Assembly (NCBI GenBank): GCA_015068525.1
Contig: SVKJ01000006.1
Location: 1 to 64,000, forward strand
Source: Oscillospiraceae bacterium
GTDB taxonomy: Bacteria > Bacillota > Clostridia > UMGS1840 > HGM11507
Length of the DNA stretch: 64,000 bases
Direction of reading: 5' to 3'
Shown here piece by piece: positions 15,458 through 23,200 of the stretch. How positions within the stretch are numbered: the stretch's first letter is position 1; each line of letters starts with the position of its first letter. The notes under the pieces are model-generated. The model ran no database searches. It was not told the origin of the DNA and saw only the letters and a program-made list of their open reading frames with translations. The position numbers were made by a program, and so were the translations under genes.

Positions 15458-15461
15458 TTTT

Positions 15462-16397
15462 TTACATAACAAGTTCTGATTGTTTTTCCTGTGATAAGTC
15501 CAGTTTTTCAAGATTTTTTTCAGCATTTTTTCCGACACAACCTACAAGCATATATTGACGGTTAAATCGGTCATATATAAAATGATTGAGAAGATGAAAA
15601 TTTTCTATCATACCTGTTTTTGATACGTGAATTCTCGGACCCGTGCAGAAGTGAGTTCGTCCGCCTACTGAAATATGTGTGTTGTCAACGTAATCAACAG
15701 GTAAGTCTTCTTTAATCATTTCATTAACTTTTTTCTCGATTTCAGATATATCAAAATCAGGTTTCGTTTCAGGGAAAGTAATAATAAATCCATGCCTTAC
15801 ATCATCATGCCCGCAACGAGCCATTTCACTTTCAGGCATACAAAGTTCACATAAATCCTCCGCAGTGTGAGCCATAAGACGATAAGAAAGGGATTCATAA
15901 ACTTTATCACGGATTTCCGAAGGTTCAGGACCGAATAAATTCGGTCTTGCTATAAGCACTTGTTCTCCAACGCCTATTATAAGATTTGCGTTAAAGCCAA
16001 GCAGCGGATATATAAGGTCAAAATGTTCTACTATAACTCGTTTTCCATTTTGCAATGCCTCAATAATGGCTTCTGCCAGCACGCTCATTTGAGTGAAAGC
16101 ATTTTCAAACCGTATATCAACATGATAAGTGTGTGGAGTAAAATAGCCACTGTCCTGTTCTAAAAGAGGTAAAGGACGAACATAAACCCCGTCATCATCG
16201 TTGGTAAGTTCAAGTCCGGGAAACATTCCGCGTAAAAGAGCACTTTTTCCTGACCCTGCATCTCCTATAACTCCGATAAGTTTATCGTAAGGTGACAGAT
16301 ATAACTGAGCAAGTTGAATTCCAAGACCGTACATACGCTGATGCCCTCTTGGTGCAAAATAACTGCTTAAAATATGGTTTTGTTGTAATTCCTGCAT
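15462..16397 (-). CDS. P-loop protein of unknown function in the lyase-maturation operon
   Basis: A 311-aa soluble protein with a clear Walker A motif GDAGSGKS at residues 45-52 after a hydrophobic strand KLIGVIG, and a possible Walker B-like strand GKRVIVEHFDLIYP (about 118-131). The C-terminal half has conserved-looking His/Cys/Asp residues (CELCMPESEMARCGHDDVRHG; THISVGGRTHFCTG). I recall homologues next to citrate/citramalate lyase or methylaspartate genes in Clostridia, annotated as having an alanine-tRNA-synthetase second additional domain, the HxxxH...C region being the likely reason. It is 1 bp from citC and 4 bp from citXG, so it is surely co-expressed. It may act in lyase maturation or as a nucleotide-dependent regulator or kinase; the activity is unknown. 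Confidence 0.75.
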   Translation of the reverse strand: MQELQQNHILSSYFAPRGHQRMYGLGIQLAQLYLSPYDKLIGVIGDAGSGKSALLRGMFPGLELTNDDDGVYVRPLPLLEQDSGYFTPHTYHVDIRFENAFTQMSVLAEAIIEALQNGKRVIVEHFDLIYPLLGFNANLIIGVGEQVLIARPNLFGPEPSEIRDKVYESLSYRLMAHTAEDLCELCMPESEMARCGHDDVRHGFIITFPETKPDFDISEIEKKVNEMIKEDLPVDYVDNTHISVGGRTHFCTGPRIHVSKTGMIENFHLLNHFIYDRFNRQYMLVGCVGKNAEKNLEKLDLSQEKQSELVM

Positions 16398-16398
16398 A

Positions 16399-17394
16399 TT
16401 AAACCTCCTTTGTTTTAATTAAATTAGTTAAAATCTCAAGTGTTGTATCAGGAACTAATGATTTTAATGTTATTATATCTTTTTTTGTAATTAAATCTCT
16501 GACTTTGCTGGCGCTCACAGGTTCGTCACAGATTTCTTTTCTTTTGATTTCTTTTAGTGTAATATTTTTTTGAGGAAGTAACTTTTTTAACTCGTTGTTA
16601 TATTCGTTTGTAACAGCACAGAATGGTTCTGTCCCCACAAAACGCGTTTTTATATTAAACTTAGGAGCATAATATTTTGCAAATATTTCAATATCCAGAC
16701 GGCATTTTATATTTGGAATGTTACTCTCTTTTTTTAAAAAGTAGTCGGGAAAGGTTGCAAAAGATATAAGGTATGGTCCGGTAGGGAGAATTGTAACATT
16801 TTTAAGATGCCTTGTACCGTCTTTGACCATTTTAAGCCTTTCCTTAGTTGAAAACATACTTTTATCTTCCGATACAACAAAAACGTAAAGATTGTCGCAC
16901 TCTTTACATGCCTCTTCTATAAGATAAAGATGCCCCAAAGTAAAAGGGTTACAGTTTGCAACAATGCATCCGTTTTTTTCGCTTTCTTTAGCATCAGGAA
17001 ACTGATTTAAAAAATTATTTATACCATTATTCTTATCTTCCATTAAAAGAACATTTTCAGTTTCTGCCACGGGGTAAAAGAAAAGGTCGGAAAACATCGG
17101 TTTGTTCTGGGGTTTTGTGTATAAAAAAAGATGGTGTATTCCTTTTTGCCCTGCATCTTTTTTAAGTTCAGTAATAAGCGATGCAGTGATACCTTCTCCG
17201 CGGTATTTATCATCTACTGCAACGCATTTTATAATATTTTCATATCTTTGGGCAGTTGCAATAAGTTGATTGCTTTCCCATATAAGTACAAATACATCTG
17301 CCAAATAATCTGGTTCGAGATTGCATTTTTTGATAAGAGTTATCCATTTATTTAATTTTTCACCTTTTAAAGAGTGTAACAGTTCTATATACAT
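16399..17394 (-). CDS. citC: [Citrate (pro-3S)-lyase] ligase, CitC
   Basis: 331 aa, the usual length. CitC acetylates the thiol of the prosthetic group on the acyl carrier subunit with acetate and ATP, switching the lyase on. An N-terminal GNAT-like domain (about 1-115, CVAVDDKYRGEGITASLITELK) precedes a nucleotidyltransferase domain with NPFTLGH at 149-155 and a late SASKVRDL motif (the ISGTxVR-like element). It is the first gene of the minus-strand maturation operon, divergent from citDEF across a 158-bp control region, as expected for one regulon. Here its substrate is probably citramalate lyase, since the neighbours complete the methylaspartate route. Confidence 0.93.
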   Translation of the reverse strand: MYIELLHSLKGEKLNKWITLIKKCNLEPDYLADVFVLIWESNQLIATAQRYENIIKCVAVDDKYRGEGITASLITELKKDAGQKGIHHLFLYTKPQNKPMFSDLFFYPVAETENVLLMEDKNNGINNFLNQFPDAKESEKNGCIVANCNPFTLGHLYLIEEACKECDNLYVFVVSEDKSMFSTKERLKMVKDGTRHLKNVTILPTGPYLISFATFPDYFLKKESNIPNIKCRLDIEIFAKYYAPKFNIKTRFVGTEPFCAVTNEYNNELKKLLPQKNITLKEIKRKEICDEPVSASKVRDLITKKDIITLKSLVPDTTLEILTNLIKTKEV

Positions 17395-17475
17395 CTTTTG
17401 TACCTCATACGGTATATTTATATTTGTATTATAACTTATATATGGTTAATATGTAAAGGAAAAATACAAAAATAA

Positions 17476-17504
17476 TTGCTTTTTTTAAAATTGTGTTATA
17501 TAAT
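17476..17504 (+). promoter_or_regulatory. Promoter of citDEF and mesaconase genes
   Basis: TTGCTT (17476-17481), a 17-bp spacer and TATAAT (17499-17504) lie 48 bp upstream of citD. The segment just after it, ATTGGTAAATTG then CTATAACA, is a degenerate relative of the GGTATATAACAATTAT site found at the gntR and glmS promoters; binding there is only a suggestion. Confidence 0.7.
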
Positions 17505-17552
17505 ATTGGTAAATTGAACTATAACATTTAAAAAAGAGAGAGGAATGATATA

Positions 17553-17819
17553 ATGATTATAACTAAATATGCATCTTCAGGCACACTTGAATCGAGTGAT
17601 GCTTATGTAGAAATTGAACCGTCAAAAGATGGAATTAAAATTGAAATTGAGTCAGTTGTTTATAAACAGTTTGGAGAAAATATAAAAAAAGTTGCAAATG
17701 AAGTGCTTGGCGATATGGATGTAAAAAGCGCTGTTGTTCGTATTACTGATAAAGGCGCTTTGGAATGTGTATTGCGTGCGAGAATTGAAACTGCTGTTTT
17801 AAGAGGAGGGGAAAATTAA
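17553..17819 (+). CDS. citD: Citrate/citramalate lyase gamma subunit (acyl carrier protein), CitD
   Basis: An 88-aa acyl carrier subunit. It carries the phosphoribosyl-dephospho-CoA arm on the serine of the SSGTLESSDAYV start, and ends with the family pattern DKGALECVLRARIETAVLRG. AGAGAGAGGA precedes the ATG. The stop overlaps the citE start (TAATG), giving tight translational coupling. It is first of the plus-strand run citD-citE-citF and the two hydratase subunits, which together convert mesaconate to acetate and pyruvate. Confidence 0.95.
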   Translation: MIITKYASSGTLESSDAYVEIEPSKDGIKIEIESVVYKQFGENIKKVANEVLGDMDVKSAVVRITDKGALECVLRARIETAVLRGGEN

Positions 17820-18694
17820 TGAGGAGAAGTTTATTGTTTCTGCCCGGAAATAATCCTAATATGCTTATAAATGCGAACTGTCTTGGAGCAGATGCCGTTA
17901 TATTTGACTTGGAGGATGCAGTTTCTCCGAACGAAAAAGATGCTGCCCGTATTTTAGTCAGAAACACCCTTAAATATATGGATTTTGAAACGTGCGAAAC
18001 CATTGTACGTATAAATTCAGTTGATACTGATTTCTGGAAGAAAGATATAGATGTTATTTTACCTTGCAAACCGTTTTTTATATTACTGCCTAAAGTAAAT
18101 ACCGAAAAGGACATACTCGAAGTTTCAGAATATATAAAAAAAGCAGAAGAGAATGCAGGATTTAGAGAAGGTACTGTTGGGCTGATAGCCCTTATTGAAA
18201 CGGCTTTGGGCGTTGAAAATTCTTATAAAATAGCAACTGCGACAAAACGTGTCAAAGGTCTTCTTTTAGGTGCTGAAGACCTTACTTCTGACCTTGAATG
18301 TAAGCGTACAAAAGAGGGAAGAGAAATTGAATATTCAAGAACAAGACTTGTTGTTGCAGCACGTGCTGCCGGTATAGATGTATATGATACGCCGTTTACT
18401 GATGTTAATGACGATGAAGGTGCAAAGGTTGATACATGCCTTGCAAAAAGTCTTGGATTTACGGGAAAGGCTTGTATTTCTCCTCGTCATGTCGAAATAA
18501 TAAATGATATATTTACTCCGACTAAGGAAGAGATAGAATATGCTTTTGAAGTTTTGGATGCAATAAAACTTGCAAAAGAGCAGGGCAAAGGCGCGATTTC
18601 TTTAAGGGGTAAAATGATTGATGCTCCTATTGTAGCAAGAGCAGAGAAAGTTATTTTATTTGCAAATGAACTTGGAATTTCGAGGGAGGAGTAA
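17819..18694 (+). CDS. citE: Citrate/citramalate lyase beta subunit, CitE
   Basis: A 291-aa HpcH/HpaI-family (beta/alpha)8 protein that cleaves the citramalyl-thioester to pyruvate plus the acetyl-carrier. Motifs seen: RRSLLFLPGNNPNML at the start, DAVIFDLEDAVSPNEKD (metal/substrate acidic residues), LIALIETALGVEN, LLLGAEDLTSDL and GKACISPRH near the end. The length is typical. The reading frame begins in the citD stop codon. True citrate lyase and citramalate lyase cannot be separated by these motifs; the adjacent mesaconase and glutamate mutase genes favour citramalate. Confidence 0.95.
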   Translation: MRRSLLFLPGNNPNMLINANCLGADAVIFDLEDAVSPNEKDAARILVRNTLKYMDFETCETIVRINSVDTDFWKKDIDVILPCKPFFILLPKVNTEKDILEVSEYIKKAEENAGFREGTVGLIALIETALGVENSYKIATATKRVKGLLLGAEDLTSDLECKRTKEGREIEYSRTRLVVAARAAGIDVYDTPFTDVNDDEGAKVDTCLAKSLGFTGKACISPRHVEIINDIFTPTKEEIEYAFEVLDAIKLAKEQGKGAISLRGKMIDAPIVARAEKVILFANELGISREE

Positions 18695-18695
18695 T

Positions 18696-20099
18696 ATGAA
18701 TAAGTTAGTTAAATCAATAAAAGAAGCGATTAAACTTTCGGGACTTAAAGACGGTATGACCATTTCTTTTCATCATCATTTAAGAAACGGCGATTATGTA
18801 CTTAATATGGTTTTAAAAGAAATTGCTGAACTTGGAATAAAGGACATAACTGTAAACGCAAGTTCCTTGTTTGATACTCACACTCCGATAATTTCACATG
18901 TTGAAAACAAAGTTGTCACAGGTATTTTGACTGATTATATGGCATCAGGGCTTGGCAGAGCATTTTCTAAAGGTATAATGGAAAAGCCGATAGAATTTCG
19001 TACTCATGGGGGACGTCCTTCAGATATAAAAAATGGGAAAACTCCGATTGATGTTGCTTTTATTGCTGCACCATGCAGTGATAATATGGGAAACTGTTCG
19101 GGAAAATATGGAAAATCTGCCTGCGGAAGTTTGGGATATGCATTTTCTGATGCTATGTATGCGAAAAAAACAGTAGTTATCACAGATAACCTTGTTCCAT
19201 ATCCTTTGTGCGACTATTCTATTTCAGAAGAATATATTGATTATGTAGTTGCGGTTCAAGAAATAGGTGATCCTAAAGGCATAGTTTCAGGTACAACTAA
19301 AATCACAAGAGACCCTGTTGGGCTTATTATGGCATCTCATGCAGTAAAAGTGATTGAAGCGTCAGGACTTTTAAAAGATGGTTTTTCCTTTCAGACAGGC
19401 GCCGGCGGAGCATCTTTGGCAGTTGCAAAGTTTTTAAAGGATATAATGATAGAAAAAGATGTAAAGGGTAGTTTCGCTCTTGGTGGCATTACAGGATATA
19501 TGGTGGATATGCTTAATGCAGGGTGTTTCAAAAGTCTGCTTGATGTTCAGTGCTTTGACTTAACGGCTGTTGAGTCTATAAGAAATAATCCTGACCACAG
19601 GGAAATTTCCGCAATTAAGTACGCATCGCCAACTGCTAAAAGTGCTGTGGTTGACAGCCTTGATGTTGTTATCTTGGGTGCAACAGAAATTGATACTGAT
19701 TTTAATGTTAATGTTCATACTGATTCAAATGGATATATTATGGGTGGTTCGGGAGGACATAGTGATACTGCTGCAGGTTCTAAACTGTCGATGATTATTG
19801 CACCTATGCAAAGAGCGAGAATGCCAATTGTTACTGATCGCGTTAATTGTATTTCCACACCCGGTAAGGATATAGATGTTCTTGTTACACAAGGCGGAAT
19901 AGCAGTAAATCCAAAAAATATTGAACTTAGAGAACGCCTTGAAAGTGTAGGACTTCCTGTTATTGATATTGTAAAATTAAAAGAAAAAACAGAGAAAATA
20001 ACGGGAAAACCAGAGAAACTTCCAAAAGGCAATAAAGTGGTTGCTAAAGTTATCAGCCGTTATGGAGAAGTTTTGGATGAAATATATAATGTATTGTAG
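18696..20099 (+). CDS. citF: Citrate/citramalate lyase alpha subunit (CoA-transferase-like), CitF
   Basis: A 467-aa subunit that exchanges the acetyl group for citramalate on the prosthetic-group arm. I chose ATG 18696 because GGGAGGAG (18684-18691) sits right before it; the earlier in-frame ATG at 18660 lies inside citE without a site. Hallmarks are FHHHLRNGDYVLNMV near residue 25, SGKYGKSACGSLGYA (about 140), FQTGAGGASLAVAKFL (about 232) and MGGSGGHSDTAAGSKL (about 350). Together with CitD and CitE it forms the lyase complex in the cytoplasm. Confidence 0.95.
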   Translation: MNKLVKSIKEAIKLSGLKDGMTISFHHHLRNGDYVLNMVLKEIAELGIKDITVNASSLFDTHTPIISHVENKVVTGILTDYMASGLGRAFSKGIMEKPIEFRTHGGRPSDIKNGKTPIDVAFIAAPCSDNMGNCSGKYGKSACGSLGYAFSDAMYAKKTVVITDNLVPYPLCDYSISEEYIDYVVAVQEIGDPKGIVSGTTKITRDPVGLIMASHAVKVIEASGLLKDGFSFQTGAGGASLAVAKFLKDIMIEKDVKGSFALGGITGYMVDMLNAGCFKSLLDVQCFDLTAVESIRNNPDHREISAIKYASPTAKSAVVDSLDVVILGATEIDTDFNVNVHTDSNGYIMGGSGGHSDTAAGSKLSMIIAPMQRARMPIVTDRVNCISTPGKDIDVLVTQGGIAVNPKNIELRERLESVGLPVIDIVKLKEKTEKITGKPEKLPKGNKVVAKVISRYGEVLDEIYNVL

Positions 20100-20110
20100 G
20101 AGAAATTAAA

Positions 20111-20950
20111 ATGAGAGAAATTAATGCTGAAATAATCACCAAAACGGTGAAAAAACTGTGTATTGAAGCGAATTGCCATTTAACGGTTGATGTTAAAGAG
20201 TGCATAAAAAAATGCCGTTTAAATGAAGATTGGGATCAGGCAAAAGAAATTTTAGACAGAATTATTGAGAATTACGAAATAGCAGATGAAAAAAATCAAC
20301 CTGTTTGCCAGGATACAGGTGTTGCCTGTGTATTTTTAAAAATAGGTCAGGATGTACATATAAACGGTGATATTACCGATGCTGTAAATGAGGGCGTAGG
20401 ACAAGGCTACTGTGATGGATATTTACGAAAAAGCGTAGTTGACGATCCTCTATTAAGAGTTAATACAGGGGATAACACGCCTGCATTTATCTATTTTGAA
20501 TTGGTTCCTGGAGATAAAATTGAGATTACGGTTGCTCCAAAAGGCTTTGGTAGTGAAAATATGAGCAAAATTGCTATGCTTCGCCCGTCTGACGGAATAG
20601 AGGGTGTTAAGGAATTTGTAATTAAAGCAGTGGAAGAAGCAGGACCTAATCCTTGTCCACCTATTGTTGTAGGTGTTGGCATAGGAGGAACTTTTGACAA
20701 AGCCGCTTTGCTTTCTAAAAAAGCGCTTTTAAGACCTCTTGATGAAAGGAATAGCGACGAGTTTTATGCTGATTTGGAAAAAGAACTTTTAGATAAAATA
20801 AATGCACTTGGCATCGGGCCTCAAGGATTTGGAGGAAGAACTACAGCACTTGCAGTCAATATTGAAAAATATCCTACACATATTGCAGGACTTCCTGTTG
20901 CTGTTAATATCAATTGCCATGTTACAAGGCATAAAACGGAGGTGATATAA
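20111..20950 (+). CDS. Class I hydratase alpha subunit: mesaconase (fumarase/tartrate dehydratase family)
   Basis: A 279-aa N-terminal subunit of the oxygen-sensitive [4Fe-4S] class I fumarase/tartrate dehydratase/mesaconase family. Iron-sulfur and active-site regions visible: PVCQDTGVACVF (about 74), KGFGSENMSKIAML (about 143), CPPIVVGVGIGG (about 180) and NINCHVTRHKTE at the end. It follows citF by 11 bp and abuts the beta subunit exactly (TAA then ATG). In glutamate fermenters this enzyme adds water to mesaconate to give (S)-citramalate, so mesaconase is the contextual assignment. By sequence alone it could also be fumarase or L-tartrate dehydratase. Confidence 0.88.
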   Translation: MREINAEIITKTVKKLCIEANCHLTVDVKECIKKCRLNEDWDQAKEILDRIIENYEIADEKNQPVCQDTGVACVFLKIGQDVHINGDITDAVNEGVGQGYCDGYLRKSVVDDPLLRVNTGDNTPAFIYFELVPGDKIEITVAPKGFGSENMSKIAMLRPSDGIEGVKEFVIKAVEEAGPNPCPPIVVGVGIGGTFDKAALLSKKALLRPLDERNSDEFYADLEKELLDKINALGIGPQGFGGRTTALAVNIEKYPTHIAGLPVAVNINCHVTRHKTEVI

Positions 20951-21505
20951 ATGTCAGTTGTGATAAAAACACCTTTAAAAAGAGAAGATGTTAAAAAACT
21001 AAAAGCAGGAGACAGTTGCCTTATTACAGGGGTAATTTACACTGCAAGAGATGCTGCTCATAAAAGACTTTGTGAACTTATAGAAAGAGGCGAAGAATTT
21101 CCTTTTGATATAAAGAATAGTATTATATATTTTGTTGGACCAACACCTGAAAAACCTGGTCAGGCTATAGGATCTTGTGGGCCTACGACATCATACCGTA
21201 TGGATGCTTATAGTCCCGAACTTATTAAAAAGGGGCAGACGGGAATGATAGGTAAAGGGAAAAGAGGTCCTGCGGTTGTCGATGCGATGAAAGAGTATGG
21301 TGCAGTATATTTTGGAGCAATTGGCGGATGTGGAGCGCTTCTTTCAAGATGCGTGAAAAAAGCAGAGGTTATTGCTTATGATGATTTGGGTGCAGAAGCA
21401 ATAAGAAGACTTGAAGTGGAAGATTTTCCTGTTATTGTTGTAATTGATAGCGAGGGAAATAATCTTTACGAAACAGGAAGAAAAAATTATCTTAAAACAA
21501 AATAG
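20951..21505 (+). CDS. Class I hydratase beta subunit: mesaconase
   Basis: A 184-aa C-terminal subunit of the class I hydratase. It contains GVIYTARDAAHKR, the substrate-binding stretch CGPTTSYRMD (about 77-86), GMIGKGKRG and GAVYFGAIGGCGALLS, all typical of fumarase beta chains. The ribosome binding site GGAGGTG is inside the end of the alpha gene and the two frames abut without a gap, ensuring equal synthesis. A terminator follows. The product, citramalate, is the substrate of the lyase encoded just upstream. Confidence 0.88.
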   Translation: MSVVIKTPLKREDVKKLKAGDSCLITGVIYTARDAAHKRLCELIERGEEFPFDIKNSIIYFVGPTPEKPGQAIGSCGPTTSYRMDAYSPELIKKGQTGMIGKGKRGPAVVDAMKEYGAVYFGAIGGCGALLSRCVKKAEVIAYDDLGAEAIRRLEVEDFPVIVVIDSEGNNLYETGRKNYLKTK

Positions 21506-21517
21506 GTTAAGAAACTT

Positions 21518-21552
21518 AAGAATGGATTGTAATTTACTTTCCATTCTTTTTA
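21518..21552 (+). terminator. Terminator after the hydratase beta gene
   Basis: AAGAATGGA (21518-21526) pairs with TCCATTCTT (21540-21548) and is followed by T residues. It closes the citDEF-hydratase operon. Confidence 0.75.
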
Positions 21553-21563
21553 AAATATCAACA

Positions 21564-21600
21564 AATGGACGCAAAAGGGACAGACCCCATTGCGTCCATT
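21564..21600. repeat. Dispersed 37-bp hairpin repeat, copy 3
   Basis: Same 11-bp stem AATGGACGCAA/TTGCGTCCATT and loop as at 13676; here directly after a terminator and before the gntR promoter. Confidence 0.95.
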
Positions 21601-21626
21601 TATTGATTTGATTGTGCCAATTTGAC

Positions 21627-21671
21627 TTGACAAAATTGCATAAAGGAGTATAATTGGTATATAACAATTAT
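21627..21671 (+). promoter_or_regulatory. gntR promoter with a shared 16-bp operator
   Basis: TTGACA (21627-21632), a 16-bp spacer and TATAAT (21649-21654). Immediately downstream is GGTATATAACAATTAT (21656-21671), identical to the site at the glmS promoter. Here TAATTG and CAATTA (21651-21656 and 21665-21670) form a dyad. A site at the transcription start suits repression, probably by GntR itself. Confidence 0.8.
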
Positions 21672-21690
21672 TTATTACAAGGGTGGTTTT

Positions 21691-22668
21691 ATGAAAACGA
21701 TTTATAAAATAAATACGGAACTTGATATTCCTATATACCAACAACTTGTTGATGCCATTTGTGTTGATATAAAAAGTGGCAATCTTATTTCAGGTGTGCA
21801 ACTTCCTACTGTTTTTGAAATGACCTCAAAAGTCGGTGTAGCAAGAGGAACGGTTAAGCGAGCTTATGACGAACTTGAAAGAATGGGAATTGTGGAAAAG
21901 GTGCAGGGGAGAGGTACTTTTGTAAAGTATCAGCCTGCAAATTCAGGGAGCAGAAAAGAGCAGGCTATGGAGGCTATTGATGATATGCTTGATAAATTGG
22001 AAGGTATGGGACTTTCCCCTTCTGAAATAAATATTTTCCTTAATCTGAAACTCCGTGAGCGTTCTCAGGAGGAAGCGAATGTAAAGATTGCGGTGGTTGA
22101 ATGTAATCCTGAAAATCTGTCGCAGATGTCGGAACAGTTGAGGCACATAGATGAGGTTGATTTATATTCATATACTCTCGATAGTATAAAACAATATCCA
22201 TATAAACTTAATGAAAACTACGATTTGATTGTTACCACATCGTTGCACTCGGATTATCTTGAAAGTATCGTTCCTGATAAAAAAAGAATTGTCCGTGTGG
22301 CATTGAGACCGTCTGCCCGTTCTTTATCTCATATAATTAAACTTAAAAAAAGTGAAAAGACAGGTATTGTGGGATATAGCGAACGTTTTGCCGGACTTAT
22401 TTATAATACGTGCTCAATGTATGCAGAGGAAGTAACCGTAGAGGCTCCTCTTATTGTAGGTGAAAGGTCGGAACTTGAAAAATATCTTAAAGGTAAAAGT
22501 ACAATACTTCTTCCGAAAAATTACGAGAAGTATTTTGATACTGAAACGGTAAAGAGCATTTCGGCTTTTGATGGCTCTATTGTAGAATGTAATTACGAGA
22601 TGGACGAAGGTTCTGTTATGTATCTTGAAACGAAAATCAAAAAAGTTCGCGACTCGAAAATGATATAA
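21691..22668 (+). CDS. GntR-family regulator of the glutamate fermentation genes
   Basis: 325 aa. The N-terminal winged HTH (about 8-75) reads DIPIYQQLVDAICVDIKSGN, GVQLPTVFEMTSKVGVARGT and VEKVQGRGTFV. A linker helix follows, then a C-terminal domain (about 125-325) that I do not recognise as UTRA, FCD or aminotransferase; it begins KIAVVECNPENLSQMSEQL and looks alpha/beta, like a sensor or substrate-binding fold. It sits between the citramalate-lyase/mesaconase operon and the glutamate mutase operon, and its promoter shares a 16-bp site with the latter. Local regulation, perhaps by glutamate or a pathway intermediate, is inferred. Confidence 0.85.
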   Translation: MKTIYKINTELDIPIYQQLVDAICVDIKSGNLISGVQLPTVFEMTSKVGVARGTVKRAYDELERMGIVEKVQGRGTFVKYQPANSGSRKEQAMEAIDDMLDKLEGMGLSPSEINIFLNLKLRERSQEEANVKIAVVECNPENLSQMSEQLRHIDEVDLYSYTLDSIKQYPYKLNENYDLIVTTSLHSDYLESIVPDKKRIVRVALRPSARSLSHIIKLKKSEKTGIVGYSERFAGLIYNTCSMYAEEVTVEAPLIVGERSELEKYLKGKSTILLPKNYEKYFDTETVKSISAFDGSIVECNYEMDEGSVMYLETKIKKVRDSKMI

Positions 22669-22700
22669 ATATAAATATTTTAAAAATACTTAACTTTCTC

Positions 22701-22755
22701 TTGACAAAAAGATATATCCCATTGTAATATATAGGTATATAACAATTATATTACA
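22701..22755 (+). promoter_or_regulatory. Glutamate mutase operon promoter with the same operator
   Basis: TTGACA (22701-22706) is followed after 17-18 bp by a TAATAT-type -10 (22725-22730). GGTATATAACAATTAT (22734-22749) repeats the site at 21656. It is embedded in a larger dyad, TGTAATATA (22723-22731) with TATATTACA (22747-22755). Confidence 0.78.
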
Positions 22756-22768
22756 GTGGGGTATTGAT

Positions 22769-23200
22769 ATGAGCGAAAATAAGAAAAAGATACTGGTAAT
22801 AGGTGTTATCGGTGCTGATGTCCATGCAGTGGGCAATAAGATTTTGTACCATGCTTTTACGGAAGCGGGATTTGATGTTGTAAATTTAGGTGTTATGGTT
22901 TCACAAGAAGAGTATATTTCTGCAGCGATTGAATCGGGAGCAGATGCTATAGTTGTATCATCTCTTTATGGTCAGGGCGAACTTGATTGCAGGGGAATGA
23001 GAGAGAAGTGCGATGAGGCAGGCCTTAAAGGGATCCCTCTTATAGTGGGTGGAAATATTGTTATAGGCAAACAAAAATTTTCCGATGTTGAAAAACGATT
23101 TAAGGAAATGGGATTTGACCGTGCGTTTCCACCGGGAACACCTCCTGAAACCGCAATAGAAGCACTCTATGAACTTCTTGATATGGATGGTGGCAAATAA
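22769..23200 (+). CDS. glmS: Glutamate mutase sigma (cobalamin-binding) subunit
   Basis: 143 aa. The B12-binding Rossmann-like subunit of the coenzyme-B12-dependent mutase that turns L-glutamate into (2S,3S)-3-methylaspartate. It shows the base-off/His-on signature D17-V-H19-A-V-G22, followed later by IVVSSLYGQGELD and IVGGNIVIGK. The gene starts the operon glmS-glmL-glmE-mal, with GTGGGG as a modest ribosome binding site. Its stop overlaps the glmL start (TAATG). Length and motifs are standard. Also called mutS in older literature, unrelated to mismatch repair. Confidence 0.96.
   Translation: MSENKKKILVIGVIGADVHAVGNKILYHAFTEAGFDVVNLGVMVSQEEYISAAIESGADAIVVSSLYGQGELDCRGMREKCDEAGLKGIPLIVGGNIVIGKQKFSDVEKRFKEMGFDRAFPPGTPPETAIEALYELLDMDGGK

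Noticed and set aside
22669..22768. Possible cobalamin riboswitch before the glutamate mutase operon
   Set aside because: Only 100 bp are available and these hold the gntR gene end, promoter and operator. No B12-box is seen.
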